Part shown: piece after piece, positions 9,364-20,040 of the stretch
Layout of the letters: each line of letters begins with the position of its first letter
Position numbering within the stretch: position 1 is the first letter of the stretch
Source: Achromobacter pulmonis
GTDB lineage: Bacteria > Pseudomonadota > Gammaproteobacteria > Burkholderiales > Burkholderiaceae_B
NCBI RefSeq assembly: GCF_902859765.1
Contig: NZ_CADIJV010000002.1
Location: 124,001 to 188,000, forward strand
DNA length: 64,000 nucleotides
Direction of reading: 5' to 3'
Program-made: the position numbers and the translations under genes
Notes under the pieces: model-generated
Databases searched by the model: none
The model's input: only the letters and a program-made list of their open reading frames with translations
Told to the model about the DNA's origin: nothing

Positions 9364-9472
9364 GCTGGGCGGATGCGCGCCGGCCTCGCCCCCGCCGAGC
9401 GCGCCACGCGGGTATGCTCGCTTTCACATCCTGCCGGCCACGCCGGCGCCGCCCCTGACCGGAGACCTGCGT

Positions 9473-10396
9473 ATGCGTTGGCGCATGCTTGCCTGTAGCC
9501 TAACCCTCACCTTGGCTTGCACCGGGTCGCCCGTGTTCGCGGCCGCGCCCGCCAACCAGGCCGAGTGGAGCCGGGCCGTGCAGCGGCACATGATCAGCAG
9601 CTTCATGTTCCCGCCCGAAGCCCGGCGGCTGGATGGCCCGATCAGCCTGTCGCTGAAGATCATCGTGCTGCGCGACGGCAGCATCGCCCATATCAGCGTC
9701 GATCGCTCGTCCGGCGACGACGCGGTCGACCTTGCCGCCACCCGGATGGTCAAGCGCGCCGGGCCGCTGCCCGCCTTTCCCGCCGACATGACCGGCGAAA
9801 AGACCACGCTGAGCCTGCCGCTGCGATTCCAGCAGGCGCAAGCCGAACCAGCGGGGGGCCGCGCGGAGGATCGGGGCCCGCCCGTCGACATCGTGCCGCG
9901 CCGCTACGCCGACGCCGCCAGCGGCCTGGCCGTCACCGTGCCGTCGCCCTTGCGGGCCGGCCCCGCGTCGGAACGCGGGCGCTTCGACGCCTTGATCGAA
10001 ATCTCCGGCCCCAACGGCTTCCCACCGCGGGCGCAAGACGCCAAATACCTGTGCCGCGTCGGCTTCCTGGCCGCGCCCCCCTTGGCACGGGGCGCCAAGG
10101 CGCCCGCCGCGCCAACCTGGCAGGCACAGGTCAAGGCCGCCGAGCGCCGGCAGCGCCAGCGCCGCGCGAGCATCGAGCTGTACGACCACTACATGCTGGC
10201 CGGCCGCCAGGGCATCGACTACGTGGTCGCGCCCGGCGCCGGCCCCGGCCACGCCGACACACTGGAGTACTACGCCGAGCTGCCGTTGCCGCAGGGCCGC
10301 ATCCGCATGGCCTGCGCCACCCAGCGCGACGCCATGCCGGCCGCCCTGGCGATGTTCAGGCAGGTACGCGACGGCATTGCGCTGGCGCCGCGCTGA
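9473..10396 (+). CDS. Exported protein with TonB-C-terminal-like domain and unknown second half
   Basis: A 307-residue exported protein. The ATG at 9473 has a GGAG site 8 bases upstream and is followed by a signal peptide ending near VFAAAP (about residue 25). Residues 35-125 resemble the TonB C-terminal fold: a PPEARRLDGPISLSLKIIV stretch, then LRDGSIAHISVDRSSGDDAVD, then PLPAFPADM and LSLPLRF. The remaining 170 or so residues match nothing I recognise. No long proline-rich spacer is visible between export signal and domain, unlike TonB itself. It follows a LysR gene by 109 bases and is convergent with the next one, so context gives no function. It may be a periplasmic protein that has borrowed the TonB fold. 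Confidence 0.7.
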   Translation: MRWRMLACSLTLTLACTGSPVFAAAPANQAEWSRAVQRHMISSFMFPPEARRLDGPISLSLKIIVLRDGSIAHISVDRSSGDDAVDLAATRMVKRAGPLPAFPADMTGEKTTLSLPLRFQQAQAEPAGGRAEDRGPPVDIVPRRYADAASGLAVTVPSPLRAGPASERGRFDALIEISGPNGFPPRAQDAKYLCRVGFLAAPPLARGAKAPAAPTWQAQVKAAERRQRQRRASIELYDHYMLAGRQGIDYVVAPGAGPGHADTLEYYAELPLPQGRIRMACATQRDAMPAALAMFRQVRDGIALAPR

Positions 10397-10420
10397 CACG
10401 CCGCCCGTCGGCCGCGCGCT

Positions 10421-11398
10421 TCAACGTGGCGGCACGTTGTCGGACGCCAGCCGCTCGGCCATGGTGAACCCATCGATGTAGTCGCGAAAGTGCGTCAGGA
10501 AGGCGGTTTCGGCGGGACTACGTGGCGCATCGCGATGCCACAGCAGGTGCAGGTCGACCGAGCAAACGCCTTCGCCGGGCGGCAGGCGCCACAGCCGGCC
10601 CTCGGCCAGATCGCGCCGCACGCTGTGCTCGGGCAGGCAACCGATGCCGAAGCCCGCGATGAGCAGGCGCTTGACTTCGTCATGCTGCGTCGACGTCGCC
10701 ACCACCCGCCCTGAAAAGCCGCGCTGGTCACGAAAGATCGTCAACGGCGACAGGCTGTCGCCCAGCGCATCGCTGGCAAAGGACACGAAGTTCTCGCCCA
10801 TCAGGTCTTCGATGCGCAGGTCCTGCCGTCCGAACAGCGCATGGTTGCGGCCGCAGAACAGCGCATAGCGCTGCTGCAGGAATACCTTGTTTTCCAGGCG
10901 CTTGGGCATCTGCCGGCACAGCGCGATGCCCGCCGTGGCCGCCCGCTGCTGCATCAGCGTGACGATCTCGCTGCTGGGCAGCACGTCCATCTGCACCTCG
11001 ATGCGCGGATAGGCCTGGTGGAACCGCGCCCAGAAGTTGTCATAGACCTGCGAATGAATGCGGCTGGCCACCAGCAGGTGGATACGGCCGGTCGCCTCGA
11101 CCTCCGTCTGCGACACATCGGTCAGCAACTGCGCCACGTTGCCGTAGATGGCCTCGGCCGCGCGGCACACTTCCTCGCCAGCGTTGGTGACGGTGAAGGC
11201 CTGGTTGTGCCGTTCCACCAGGCGCCGGCCCAGTTGTTCCTCCAGCCGCTTGAGCGCCTGGCTGACGGCCGACTGCGTCAGGTGCAGCTTGGCGGCCGCG
11301 CCGCTGATGCTGCGCTCCTGCACGATCACCAGGAAGGTGCGCAACAGATTCCAGTCCAGGCGGTCGCCGCCGCGGACGTCGGGGTGGGTGTTCTTCAT
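10421..11398 (-). CDS. LysR-family regulator of the MHS transporter / M20 hydrolase unit
   Basis: A 325-residue LysR-type regulator. I place the start at the ATG at 11398 (MKNTHPD), preceded by an AAGG element; a further ATG lies 11 codons upstream but adds no conserved sequence. The helix-turn-helix is ISGAAAKLHLTQSAVSQALKRLEEQLG, and the effector domain starts near RIHLLVASRIHS. The gene is divergent from the MFS transporter and M20 peptidase genes and probably controls them in response to their substrate. Confidence 0.9.
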   Translation of the reverse strand: MKNTHPDVRGGDRLDWNLLRTFLVIVQERSISGAAAKLHLTQSAVSQALKRLEEQLGRRLVERHNQAFTVTNAGEEVCRAAEAIYGNVAQLLTDVSQTEVEATGRIHLLVASRIHSQVYDNFWARFHQAYPRIEVQMDVLPSSEIVTLMQQRAATAGIALCRQMPKRLENKVFLQQRYALFCGRNHALFGRQDLRIEDLMGENFVSFASDALGDSLSPLTIFRDQRGFSGRVVATSTQHDEVKRLLIAGFGIGCLPEHSVRRDLAEGRLWRLPPGEGVCSVDLHLLWHRDAPRSPAETAFLTHFRDYIDGFTMAERLASDNVPPR

Positions 11399-11532
11399 CG
11401 GAGCCTTGCGCTGAAATTGCCAAAACATCAATTCTACTTAAGTGAAAAATTAAAAATCATAAATTGACGTTATATCTAGGCGGGAGCGATAAACACGCCT
11501 TCGAACAACGAAAACACCCCAAGAGGAAAACC
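11399..11532. promoter_or_regulatory. Divergent promoter region, LysR / MHS transporter
   Basis: A 134-base gap with a strikingly AT-rich core (11420-11470) in an otherwise GC-rich area. TCAATT (11428-11433) and AATTGA (11462-11467) form an inverted repeat spanning 40 bases. A rightward promoter can be drawn as TTGACG (11464-11469) and GATAAA (11488-11493) with an 18-base spacer. The transporter's AAGAGGA ribosome-binding site lies at 11521-11527. Confidence 0.45.
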
Positions 11533-12858
11533 ATGACCGCTTCCGCCCCTGCATCGGCGGCGCGCCAGCCCGTGCGCGCCGCGACAGCCGCCTTCGTCGG
11601 CACCACCATCGAGTGGTATGACTTCTACATTTACGCCACCGCCGCCGCGCTGGTGTTCGGCAAGGTGTTCTTCCCCACCGCCGACCCGTTCGTCAGCACC
11701 ATGGCTTCTTTCGGCACCTTCGCGGCCGGCTTCCTGGCGCGTCCGCTTGGCGGTGTCGTCTTCGGCCACCTGGGCGACCGGGTCGGCCGCAAGACGGCGC
11801 TGATGGCCACCCTGGTCATCATGGGCCTGGCCACGGTCGGCATCGGCCTGCTGCCCAGCTACGCCAGTGCCGGCTTGTGGGCGCCCGCCCTGTTGCTGTT
11901 GCTACGCCTGGCGCAAGGCCTGGCGGTCGGCGGCGAATGGGGCGGCGCGGTGCTGATGGCGGGCGAACACGCCTCGCAACGCCGCCGCACCTTCGCGGCC
12001 TCGTTCGCGCAACTGGGCAGCCCGGCCGGCCTGATCCTGTCGCTGCTGGCCTTCCGCCTGCTGACCGCGCTGGACGAGGCCGACTTCGTCAGCTGGGGCT
12101 GGCGCGTGCCGTTCCTGATCAGCGCGCTCCTGCTGCTGGTCGGCTACTTCATCCGCATCGGCGTCAACGAATCGCCCGACTTCGCCCAAGTGCTGGAACG
12201 CCAGGAACGCGCGGAGATCCCGGCCAAAGAAGTGCTGCGCACGGCCTGGCGCACCGTGTTGCTGTGTATGGGCGTGTGCACCGTGGCGATCGGCGGCATC
12301 TACTTCACCAACACCTTCATGCTGTCGTACACCACCCAGACGATGGGCCTGGACCGCAAGCTGATCCTGGACTGCCTGTTCGTGGTCGCCATCATCCAGT
12401 TCTTCGTGCAACCGCTGGCGGCCTGGCTGGCCGACATCCTGGGCCCAACCCGCGTGCTCATCACCGCGGCGGTCTGCTCGGTGCTGGCGCCCTACCCCAT
12501 GTTCATGCTGGTCACGCAAGGCACGTCCTACAGCATCGTTGCCGGCATCGCCATCGTGCTGGTCTTCATGGCCGCGATCTACTCGGCCATGGCCGGCTAC
12601 ATCAGCGCGGCGTTCCCGGTGCACGTGCGCTATTCCGGCATTTCGCTGTCGTACCAGCTGTGCGGCGCGGTCGCCGGCGGCATGACGCCGCTGATCGGCA
12701 CCTGGCTCACCTATCACTATCCCGGCCAGCGGCTGCCGCTGGCGATCTTCTATTCGACGCTGTCGGCCATCACGCTGGTCTCCATCTGGGCACTGGCGGG
12801 CCACAAGCGCCGCCTGGCACTGGACACGCCGCGCGCCGCGCACGCGCCGGCCGCTTGA
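11533..12858 (+). CDS. MFS transporter of the metabolite:H+ symporter (MHS) family
   Basis: A 441-residue inner-membrane proton symporter related to ShiA, ProP and KgtP. The N-terminal FVGTTIEWYDFYIYATAAA motif is diagnostic of the MHS family. The loop 2-3 motif GHLGDRVGRKTAL and the RLAQGLAVGGEWGGA segment in helix 4 are also typical, and about 12 membrane helices are evident. It is followed 29 bases later by an M20 metallopeptidase, so the transported compound is probably the hydrolase's substrate, for example an N-acylated amino acid or small peptide. That link is inferred from the operon alone. Confidence 0.92.
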   Translation: MTASAPASAARQPVRAATAAFVGTTIEWYDFYIYATAAALVFGKVFFPTADPFVSTMASFGTFAAGFLARPLGGVVFGHLGDRVGRKTALMATLVIMGLATVGIGLLPSYASAGLWAPALLLLLRLAQGLAVGGEWGGAVLMAGEHASQRRRTFAASFAQLGSPAGLILSLLAFRLLTALDEADFVSWGWRVPFLISALLLLVGYFIRIGVNESPDFAQVLERQERAEIPAKEVLRTAWRTVLLCMGVCTVAIGGIYFTNTFMLSYTTQTMGLDRKLILDCLFVVAIIQFFVQPLAAWLADILGPTRVLITAAVCSVLAPYPMFMLVTQGTSYSIVAGIAIVLVFMAAIYSAMAGYISAAFPVHVRYSGISLSYQLCGAVAGGMTPLIGTWLTYHYPGQRLPLAIFYSTLSAITLVSIWALAGHKRRLALDTPRAAHAPAA

Positions 12859-12887
12859 TTCCGCATTCGACCACTCAAGGAAACACG

Positions 12888-14201
12888 ATGACGCAAGCCA
12901 CCTCCACCACCCCGCCGGCGCTTTCCGAGGAGCAGACCTGCCGCATCCTGCAGGCGGTCGACGCGCAATTCGATGCGCAACTGGCCTTCACCCAGGAACT
13001 GGTGCGGTTTCCATCGCTGCGCGAACAGGAGCATACCGCGCAGGACTTTCTGTTCGAGGCGATGCGCGGGCGCGGCTTTGCCATGGACCGCTGGAAAATC
13101 GACGTCCGCGACATCGAATCGCATCCCGGCTTCGGTCCGGTGACCGTGTCGTACGAAAACGCCTTCAACGTCGTGGGCACATATCGTCCCGAGCGGCAGA
13201 CCGGTCGCTCGCTCATCCTGAACGGACACATCGACGTGGTGCCGACCGGACCGGCCGACATGTGGAGCCGCTCGCCCTGGGACCCGGCCATCATCGACGG
13301 CTGGATGTACGGCCGCGGCGCGGCCGACATGAAGGCCGGGCTGGTCGCCAACCTGTATGCCTACGATGCCGTGCGCGCGGCCGGCTATGCGCCCGGCGCC
13401 CCGATCTATTTCCAGTCGGTGGTCGAAGAGGAATGCACCGGCAACGGCGCCCTGGCGGCGCTGCTGCGCGGCTACCGCGCCGATGCCGTGATCATTCCGG
13501 AACCCGAGGAGAACATGCTGGTGCGCGCCAACGTGGGCGTGCTGTGGTTCAAGGTCCGCGTGCAGGGCCATCCTACCCACACCCGCGAAATGGCCAACGG
13601 CTTCAATGCCATCGATGCCGCCTACGCGGCCATCGAAGCGCTGCGCCGCATCGAGGCCAAGTGGAACGCCGAACATCACTGCCACCGCCATTTCGAGCAC
13701 CTGGATCATCCGATCAACTTCAACATCGGCAAGATCGAGGGCGGCGACTGGCCGTCGACGGTGCCGCCCTGGTGCGAGTTCGATGTGCGCGCCGCGATCT
13801 ATCCCGGCACCACCGCAGACGAGGCCCGCGCGCAGATCGACGCCTGCCTGCGCGACGCGGTCGCCGATCCGCGCCTGGGCGGCACGCCGCCGCAAGTCAC
13901 GTACACCGGCTTCTACGCCGAAGGCTACGTGCTGGAAGAAGGCAGCGCCGCCGAGAACACCCTGCGCGCCTGCCACCAACAGGCTTTCAAGAGCGACCTG
14001 CAGAGCTTCACCACGCCTGGCTATCTGGATGCCCGCGTGTTCGTGATCTACGGCGACATGCCGACGCTGGTGTACGGCCCGAAGTCACTCGATATCCATG
14101 GATTCGACGAACGCGTGCACCTGGAGTCGCTGCGCCTGATCACCAAGACCATCGCGCTATTCATTGCGCAGTGGTGCGGCGTGAGCGAAGCGGCTGTCTG
14201 A
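12888..14201 (+). CDS. M20-family metallopeptidase (ArgE/DapE-type deacylase)
   Basis: A 437-residue zinc hydrolase of the ArgE/DapE/CPG2 superfamily. Metal ligands and catalytic residues are visible in order: NGHIDVVPTG (His, Asp), GRGAADMKAG (bridging Asp), VVEEECTGNG (catalytic and metal Glu pair), IIPEPEEN, and the C-terminal DIHGFDERV His. The dimerisation domain sits between. It starts at an ATG preceded by AAGGA. Family members remove acyl or aminoacyl groups from amino acids. The adjacent MHS transporter suggests uptake of the same compound from outside rather than the arginine pathway. Confidence 0.92.
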   Translation: MTQATSTTPPALSEEQTCRILQAVDAQFDAQLAFTQELVRFPSLREQEHTAQDFLFEAMRGRGFAMDRWKIDVRDIESHPGFGPVTVSYENAFNVVGTYRPERQTGRSLILNGHIDVVPTGPADMWSRSPWDPAIIDGWMYGRGAADMKAGLVANLYAYDAVRAAGYAPGAPIYFQSVVEEECTGNGALAALLRGYRADAVIIPEPEENMLVRANVGVLWFKVRVQGHPTHTREMANGFNAIDAAYAAIEALRRIEAKWNAEHHCHRHFEHLDHPINFNIGKIEGGDWPSTVPPWCEFDVRAAIYPGTTADEARAQIDACLRDAVADPRLGGTPPQVTYTGFYAEGYVLEEGSAAENTLRACHQQAFKSDLQSFTTPGYLDARVFVIYGDMPTLVYGPKSLDIHGFDERVHLESLRLITKTIALFIAQWCGVSEAAV

Positions 14202-14284
14202 GGCGCTTGCGGGGCGTCGAGCGCGGTGACACCGACGATGCGCCGCGCCCTGCCCGGGCGCCAGCCCGCCTCCCCCCGGCCCAT

Positions 14285-16774
14285 TCAGCGCCCGTGCCAA
14301 TAACGCCGCTCGCGCTCGCGCTGGGCCCACACCTGCAGCCCGTCCGCGCGCGACTCGGCCATCACCGCGCCGTCGCGGTCACTGCGCCAGAACGCGGCGC
14401 CGGCACGCAGCCAGCGCCGCTGCACCGCCGGCGCCGGATGGCCGAAGCGGTTGAGGTAGCCGCATTGCGCGATCGCGTGACCGGCCCGCGATGCCATCAC
14501 CAGCTCGCGGCCTGAGGACCCGCCCGATCCGTGGTGCGGCGCCAGCACGATGTCGGTCGGGGGCAGTCCCAGCGCCGCCAGCTCGCGCTCCTGCGCCACG
14601 CCGATGTCGCCGGTCAGCAACAGCGAATGGCCGGCTCCTTCCACCCGCAGCACGCAACTGCTGGCGTTACGATCGCCGCCCGGATCGGCGGCACCCGCCG
14701 CTGGATGCAGGAACGTGAAGGTCACGCCATCGATGCGCCAGCCATCGCCACGTTCGCAGCGCAGCATCTGCGCAGGCGGCACATCGCGCACGGCGGAGGG
14801 CCACAGCCGGGCATCGCGGCGCAGCCATGCCGCCAGATCGAACGACGCATAGCTGCGCGCCACCGGCAGCGCCGCCAGCACCGAGCGGGTGCCGCCCACA
14901 TGATCCAAGTCCGCGTGCGACAGCACCAGCACGTCGAGCCGTCCGATGCCGCGCGCCAGCAACTGCGGCCCGATCACGCGTTCGCCCGCGTCGCCCCCAC
15001 CGAAATGACGCGGCCCCGCATCGAACAACAGCGACTGGCTGGCGGTTTCCACCAGAATCGCGCTGCCCTGGCCGATATCCATCGCGCTCATGCGCCAGTA
15101 GCCCGGCTCGGGCCGCTCCGGCCGCCAGCACAGCAGTGGCAACATGCACAGCCACCCCAACCGGCGCAGCGGCCAACCCGGCGCTTGCAAGGCCCAAGTC
15201 ATGCCCGCGACCGCCCACGCCAACCACGGCCACGGCGCCGCCGCCACCGTGAAACTCGCCCAATCGGCGTGGGCCACGCGCGCCACCACCACCATGGCCG
15301 CGCCGAACACGCCCGCCCCCGCCTGGCCAGCCAGCGCGGCCACCGCCGCCATGCCCGGCGTCGCTGACAACAGCGCGCACAACAGCGCCAAGGGCGTGAC
15401 CAGGAAGGTCACCGCGGGAATCGCCACGGCGTTGGCCAATGGCGACCCCAGCGACACCTGGTGCACCAGGAACGCCAGCAGCGGCGTCAGCCCCAGCGTG
15501 ACGGTCAGCTGCAGGCGCGCGGCCTGCGCCAACGCCGCGGCCCAGCGCTGGCGCCAGCCGGCCTGCGCATCGCGCGGCGCCTGCGCCACGCGCAACAGGA
15601 TCGCCACGGCGCCGAACGACAGCCAGAAACCCGCCGCCAGCGGCGCCCAGGGATCCAGCAGCACCACTGCCGCGGCCGCGAACGCCAGCACCCGTCCCGC
15701 CGAGACTCGCAAGCGCGACCCCAGGGCCGCCAGCACCAGCAGCAACATGAAGAAGGTGCGCCGCGACGGCACGCCCCAACCTGCCAGCAGGCAATACGCC
15801 AACCCGACCACGGCCGCCGCGGCGCCGCCCGCGACGCGGGCCGGCACGAACTCGGCCAAGCCCATGCCGCGCCAGCGCGCGCGCCGCCACCAGGCCGCCA
15901 GCAGCCAGGCCGCCAGGCCGGCGATCGAGGTCACGTGCATGCCGCTGATCGACACCAGATGGGTGATGCCGGCGCGATTGAAAACGACCCAGTCTTCGCG
16001 CGCCACGCCCGCCTGGTCGCCGATCGCCAGGGCGATCAGCACCGGCGCGTAACGGTGGCCATCCAGCGCGCGCCGCATGCCCTCGCGCACCCGGTGGCGA
16101 GCCCGTTCGATGGCAATGCCGGCCGACGCCCATGGCCGGTCGTCCAGCAGACGGGGTTGCCCGCGCACCGTGCCGGTGGCCCGCAGGCCGCGCGCGAACA
16201 GGCGCGCCTCGCCATCCGGGGCGTCCGGGTTGAGCGGCGCGTGCGGCCGGCGCAGCACCAGCGCCATGCGCCATATCTGCCCGGGAATCACGCGCGGCGC
16301 GCCCGGCGTTACCCGCGCGGGCAGGCTTTGCGGTCCGCCCGGCCGCCCGCCCACCGGCGCGCCTTGCGGCGCCAGCCACGAGACCAGAATGCGTCGGGGA
16401 ATTCCCGGCTGCGCCGGCCCCACCTGCTCGGCGGTGAAGCGCACGCCGCGCTCGTCGTCGTCGGGCAGTTCTACGACGCGCAGCGCCAGCCGCGCCACGG
16501 CATTCTGGTGCACGTCGGCCAGCGCGTCATCCAGCCGCCGCTGCGCCTGCCACGCGGCATCGAACGCGCCGAGCAGCAGGCCCAGCCCCAGCGCCGCCGC
16601 CACCCCTGACACCCGCCCTGGCCAGCGGCGCGCGGCCAGCGGCAACAGCGTGCCGGCCACGCCCGCCGCAATGTAGAACCCCACGCCCGGCAGGGCCGCC
16701 AAGCCCTGCACCGCCCCCGCGCCCGCCACCACGGCCAGACAGAATATGCGCCCTTTGATGTCCGCCTCCTGCAA
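14285..16774 (-). CDS. comEC: DNA internalisation competence protein ComEC/Rec2
   Basis: A polytopic channel protein for transport of single-stranded DNA across the inner membrane during natural transformation, 829 residues. The N-terminal part has hydrophobic helices and the DUF4131-like region. The central competence domain contains THLVSISGMHVTSIAGL (near residue 270) and the GWGVPSRRTFFML segment. The C-terminal metallo-beta-lactamase-like domain begins with MSAMDIGQGSAILVE and has LSHADLDHVGG and LAPHHGSGGSSG. All three expected modules are intact. Genes for the rest of the uptake machinery are not in the window. It lies downstream of trpA on the same strand, 119 bases away, and probably has its own promoter. 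Confidence 0.93.
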   Translation of the reverse strand: MQEADIKGRIFCLAVVAGAGAVQGLAALPGVGFYIAAGVAGTLLPLAARRWPGRVSGVAAALGLGLLLGAFDAAWQAQRRLDDALADVHQNAVARLALRVVELPDDDERGVRFTAEQVGPAQPGIPRRILVSWLAPQGAPVGGRPGGPQSLPARVTPGAPRVIPGQIWRMALVLRRPHAPLNPDAPDGEARLFARGLRATGTVRGQPRLLDDRPWASAGIAIERARHRVREGMRRALDGHRYAPVLIALAIGDQAGVAREDWVVFNRAGITHLVSISGMHVTSIAGLAAWLLAAWWRRARWRGMGLAEFVPARVAGGAAAAVVGLAYCLLAGWGVPSRRTFFMLLLVLAALGSRLRVSAGRVLAFAAAAVVLLDPWAPLAAGFWLSFGAVAILLRVAQAPRDAQAGWRQRWAAALAQAARLQLTVTLGLTPLLAFLVHQVSLGSPLANAVAIPAVTFLVTPLALLCALLSATPGMAAVAALAGQAGAGVFGAAMVVVARVAHADWASFTVAAAPWPWLAWAVAGMTWALQAPGWPLRRLGWLCMLPLLCWRPERPEPGYWRMSAMDIGQGSAILVETASQSLLFDAGPRHFGGGDAGERVIGPQLLARGIGRLDVLVLSHADLDHVGGTRSVLAALPVARSYASFDLAAWLRRDARLWPSAVRDVPPAQMLRCERGDGWRIDGVTFTFLHPAAGAADPGGDRNASSCVLRVEGAGHSLLLTGDIGVAQERELAALGLPPTDIVLAPHHGSGGSSGRELVMASRAGHAIAQCGYLNRFGHPAPAVQRRWLRAGAAFWRSDRDGAVMAESRADGLQVWAQRERERRYWHGR

Positions 16775-16893
16775 TACGGACCAGCATAGGGTCGCGGCGC
16801 ACGCGACGGATCAGTCAGTGAACGGCTTTATCCACCCCGGCCGGCCGCAAGCGCGCGCCGCGCCGCCGCCGCGCGGGACGTCATCGCCACGCT

Positions 16894-17681
16894 TCAACGC
16901 GCTGTCCGCGCCGCGCCAGCCAAGGTCCGCACTTCCGCCAGCGCTGCGCCCACCCCGCCGGCCGCCAGGGTTTCGACCAGCCGCGTGCCCACGGCGACCA
17001 GGTCCGCATGGCGGCCCACCGCCCGCGCCTGCTCCGCGGTACGCACGCCGAAACCGGCCGCGATGGGCAATGGCGTGCGGGCCCTGACGCGCGCCAACGC
17101 GTCCGCAATGGTGGCATCGGCCGGCAGCGCGGCGCCCGTCGTCCCCGCCAGCATGACGTGGTAAATGAACCCGCTGGCGCCGGCCAGCACGCGCTCCAGG
17201 CGTTCGTCCGGCGTGGTCGGCGCGGTCATCCTGATGACGGCGATGCCGTGCCGCCGCGCCAGCCGTTCGATGCCGGCGGCGTGCTCGGGCGACAGGTCCA
17301 CCAGGATCAGGCCATCGACGCCGGCCCAGGCGGCGTCGGCCATGAAGCTGGCCGCTTCGTAGCGCATCAATGGATTCATGTAGCCCATCAGCACGACCGG
17401 CGTGTGCGCGTCGTCCTCGCGGAAGGCGGCGACCAGTTCGAGCGTGCGCCGCAACGTCTGCCCCGCCTTCAGCGCGCGCGCGTTGGCCCGCTGCAGCACC
17501 GGCCCGTCGGCGATCGGATCGCTGAACGGCATGCCCAGCTCGATCACGTCCGCGCCCGCCGCGGGCAGTCCTTTCAACAAGGCCAGGCAGTCGTCATAGC
17601 AAGGATCGCCCGCCGTGAAATAGGCGGCCAGGCCCGCCCGGCCGGCGCTGCGCAGGCTGGTCAAGGTTCGTTCAAGACGGT

Positions 17682-17685
<4 letters not shown>
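16894..17685 (-). CDS. trpA: Tryptophan synthase alpha subunit
   Basis: Cleaves indole-3-glycerol phosphate to indole and glyceraldehyde-3-phosphate; indole is channelled to TrpB. The product is 263 residues with the catalytic Glu in [11 protein letters not shown] and the catalytic Asp in SDPIADGP. The phosphate-binding end of the TIM barrel is recognisable in AAGFGVRT. The start codon overlaps the trpB stop in ATGA (17682-17685), implying translational coupling. The frame is open upstream inside trpB but only as a shadow. trpF is not next to it, unlike the usual betaproteobacterial trpFBA order. Confidence 0.95.
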
Positions 17686-18890
<1,205 letters not shown>

Positions 18891-18972
18891 GGTTTCAGCC
18901 CTTCGAGAACGTGGCAACCATGTTATCCAGGGAAAACTGCGAAATAAATCATAGATTTCTTGCGCATTAATG

Positions 18973-18985
18973 TTAGATTTTCTAA
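18973..18985. promoter_or_regulatory. TrpI-type LysR box between trpB and the LysR gene
   Basis: A perfect palindrome TTAGA-TTT-TCTAA with T-N11-A geometry, the form expected for a LysR recognition site. It lies in the 105-base AT-rich gap between divergent trpBA and LysR genes, 10 bases before the LysR start and 83 before trpB. A second, looser inverted repeat (GAAAT/ATTTC) lies a little closer to trpB, where an activation site would be expected. Confidence 0.6.
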
Positions 18986-18995
18986 TATCAATCGC

Positions 18996-19871
18996 ATGCG
19001 AAACCTGCCCTCGATGAACGCCCTGCGCTTTTTCGACAGCGCCTCCCGCCACCTCAATCTTTCGCTCGCCGCGCAAGCGCTTGGCGTGTCGCACAGCGCG
19101 GTCAGCCAACAGATCCGCCAGCTCGAGCGCTGGCTGGGCAGCAAACTGTTCGAGCGTCATTCGGAAGGCGTGCGGCTCACCACCGCCGGGCAGGACCTGC
19201 AACGCGCGTGCCTGCCGGCGTTCGACATGCTCGAACAGCGGCTGGCCGAACTGCGTGGCCGCCCGGCATTGCCCCATGTGGTGGTGGGCGCGCCGGCCAG
19301 CCTGCTGTCGAACTGGATCATCCCCAGGCTGGAGCATTTCGAGCGCGACCATCCTGGCATCCAGGTGCGGCTGCAGACCGCCACCGATATTGCCCTGCTG
19401 GAGCGGCGCGTCGTCGATGTGCTGATCGTGGCCGACACCCACCAGTCGCCCGCCATCGAGGCGCTGCCGCTGTTCCTGGAAGCCATCGGGCCGGTCTGCA
19501 CGCCGGACCTTGCGCGGCGCATCCGCGAACCGGCCAATGTGCTGGAGGCGCCGCTGCTGCATACCGCCTCGCGTCCCGCTGCCTGGGACCACTGGGCGCA
19601 GGCCTGCGGCGTAACGCTGGACCCGCTCCAGCCGGGGCGCCGGTTCGATCAGCTGGGCCACATGCTCGAAGCCGCGGCGGCGGGCCTGGGCATCGGCATC
19701 GCGCCCCGCGAGCTCGTACAGGCGGACATCCGCGCGGGCCGGCTGGCCGCGCCGCTGGGATTCCGGGAAACGGGCGGCCGGTTCAGCCTCTATGCCCGGG
19801 CCGACGCCCCCGATCGCGTGAACGACCTGCGGCGCTGGTTCAAAGCGCAAGCGGTGTCCGGCGCGGCCTGA
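18996..19871 (+). CDS. LysR-family regulator, TrpI-like
   Basis: A 291-residue LysR-type regulator divergent from trpBA. The start at 18996 gives [20 protein letters not shown], which resembles the N-terminus of the GcvA/TrpI subgroup (DLPSLNALRAFEAAAR type). A longer frame with an upstream ATG exists but would overlap the palindromic operator. The helix-turn-helix is [28 protein letters not shown]. In Pseudomonas, TrpI activates trpBA when indoleglycerol phosphate accumulates; the same role here is inferred from position and subgroup resemblance. Confidence 0.85.
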   Translation: MRNLPSMNALRFFDSASRHLNLSLAAQALGVSHSAVSQQIRQLERWLGSKLFERHSEGVRLTTAGQDLQRACLPAFDMLEQRLAELRGRPALPHVVVGAPASLLSNWIIPRLEHFERDHPGIQVRLQTATDIALLERRVVDVLIVADTHQSPAIEALPLFLEAIGPVCTPDLARRIREPANVLEAPLLHTASRPAAWDHWAQACGVTLDPLQPGRRFDQLGHMLEAAAAGLGIGIAPRELVQADIRAGRLAAPLGFRETGGRFSLYARADAPDRVNDLRRWFKAQAVSGAA

Positions 19872-20040
19872 CGCGCGGCGCGGACCCGTCTGACCGAAAC
19901 GGCGCGGGACGCGGCGCCGCAACGCCGGCCCGCTTCCCAGGGCCATGCGAGGCGCCCTCGGATCAATCCGGGATTCAGGCGTTAACCGAGACGGCCGGCC
20001 AGTCCATGACTAGCATTTCCGTCTTGCATTGGAGTCGCGC

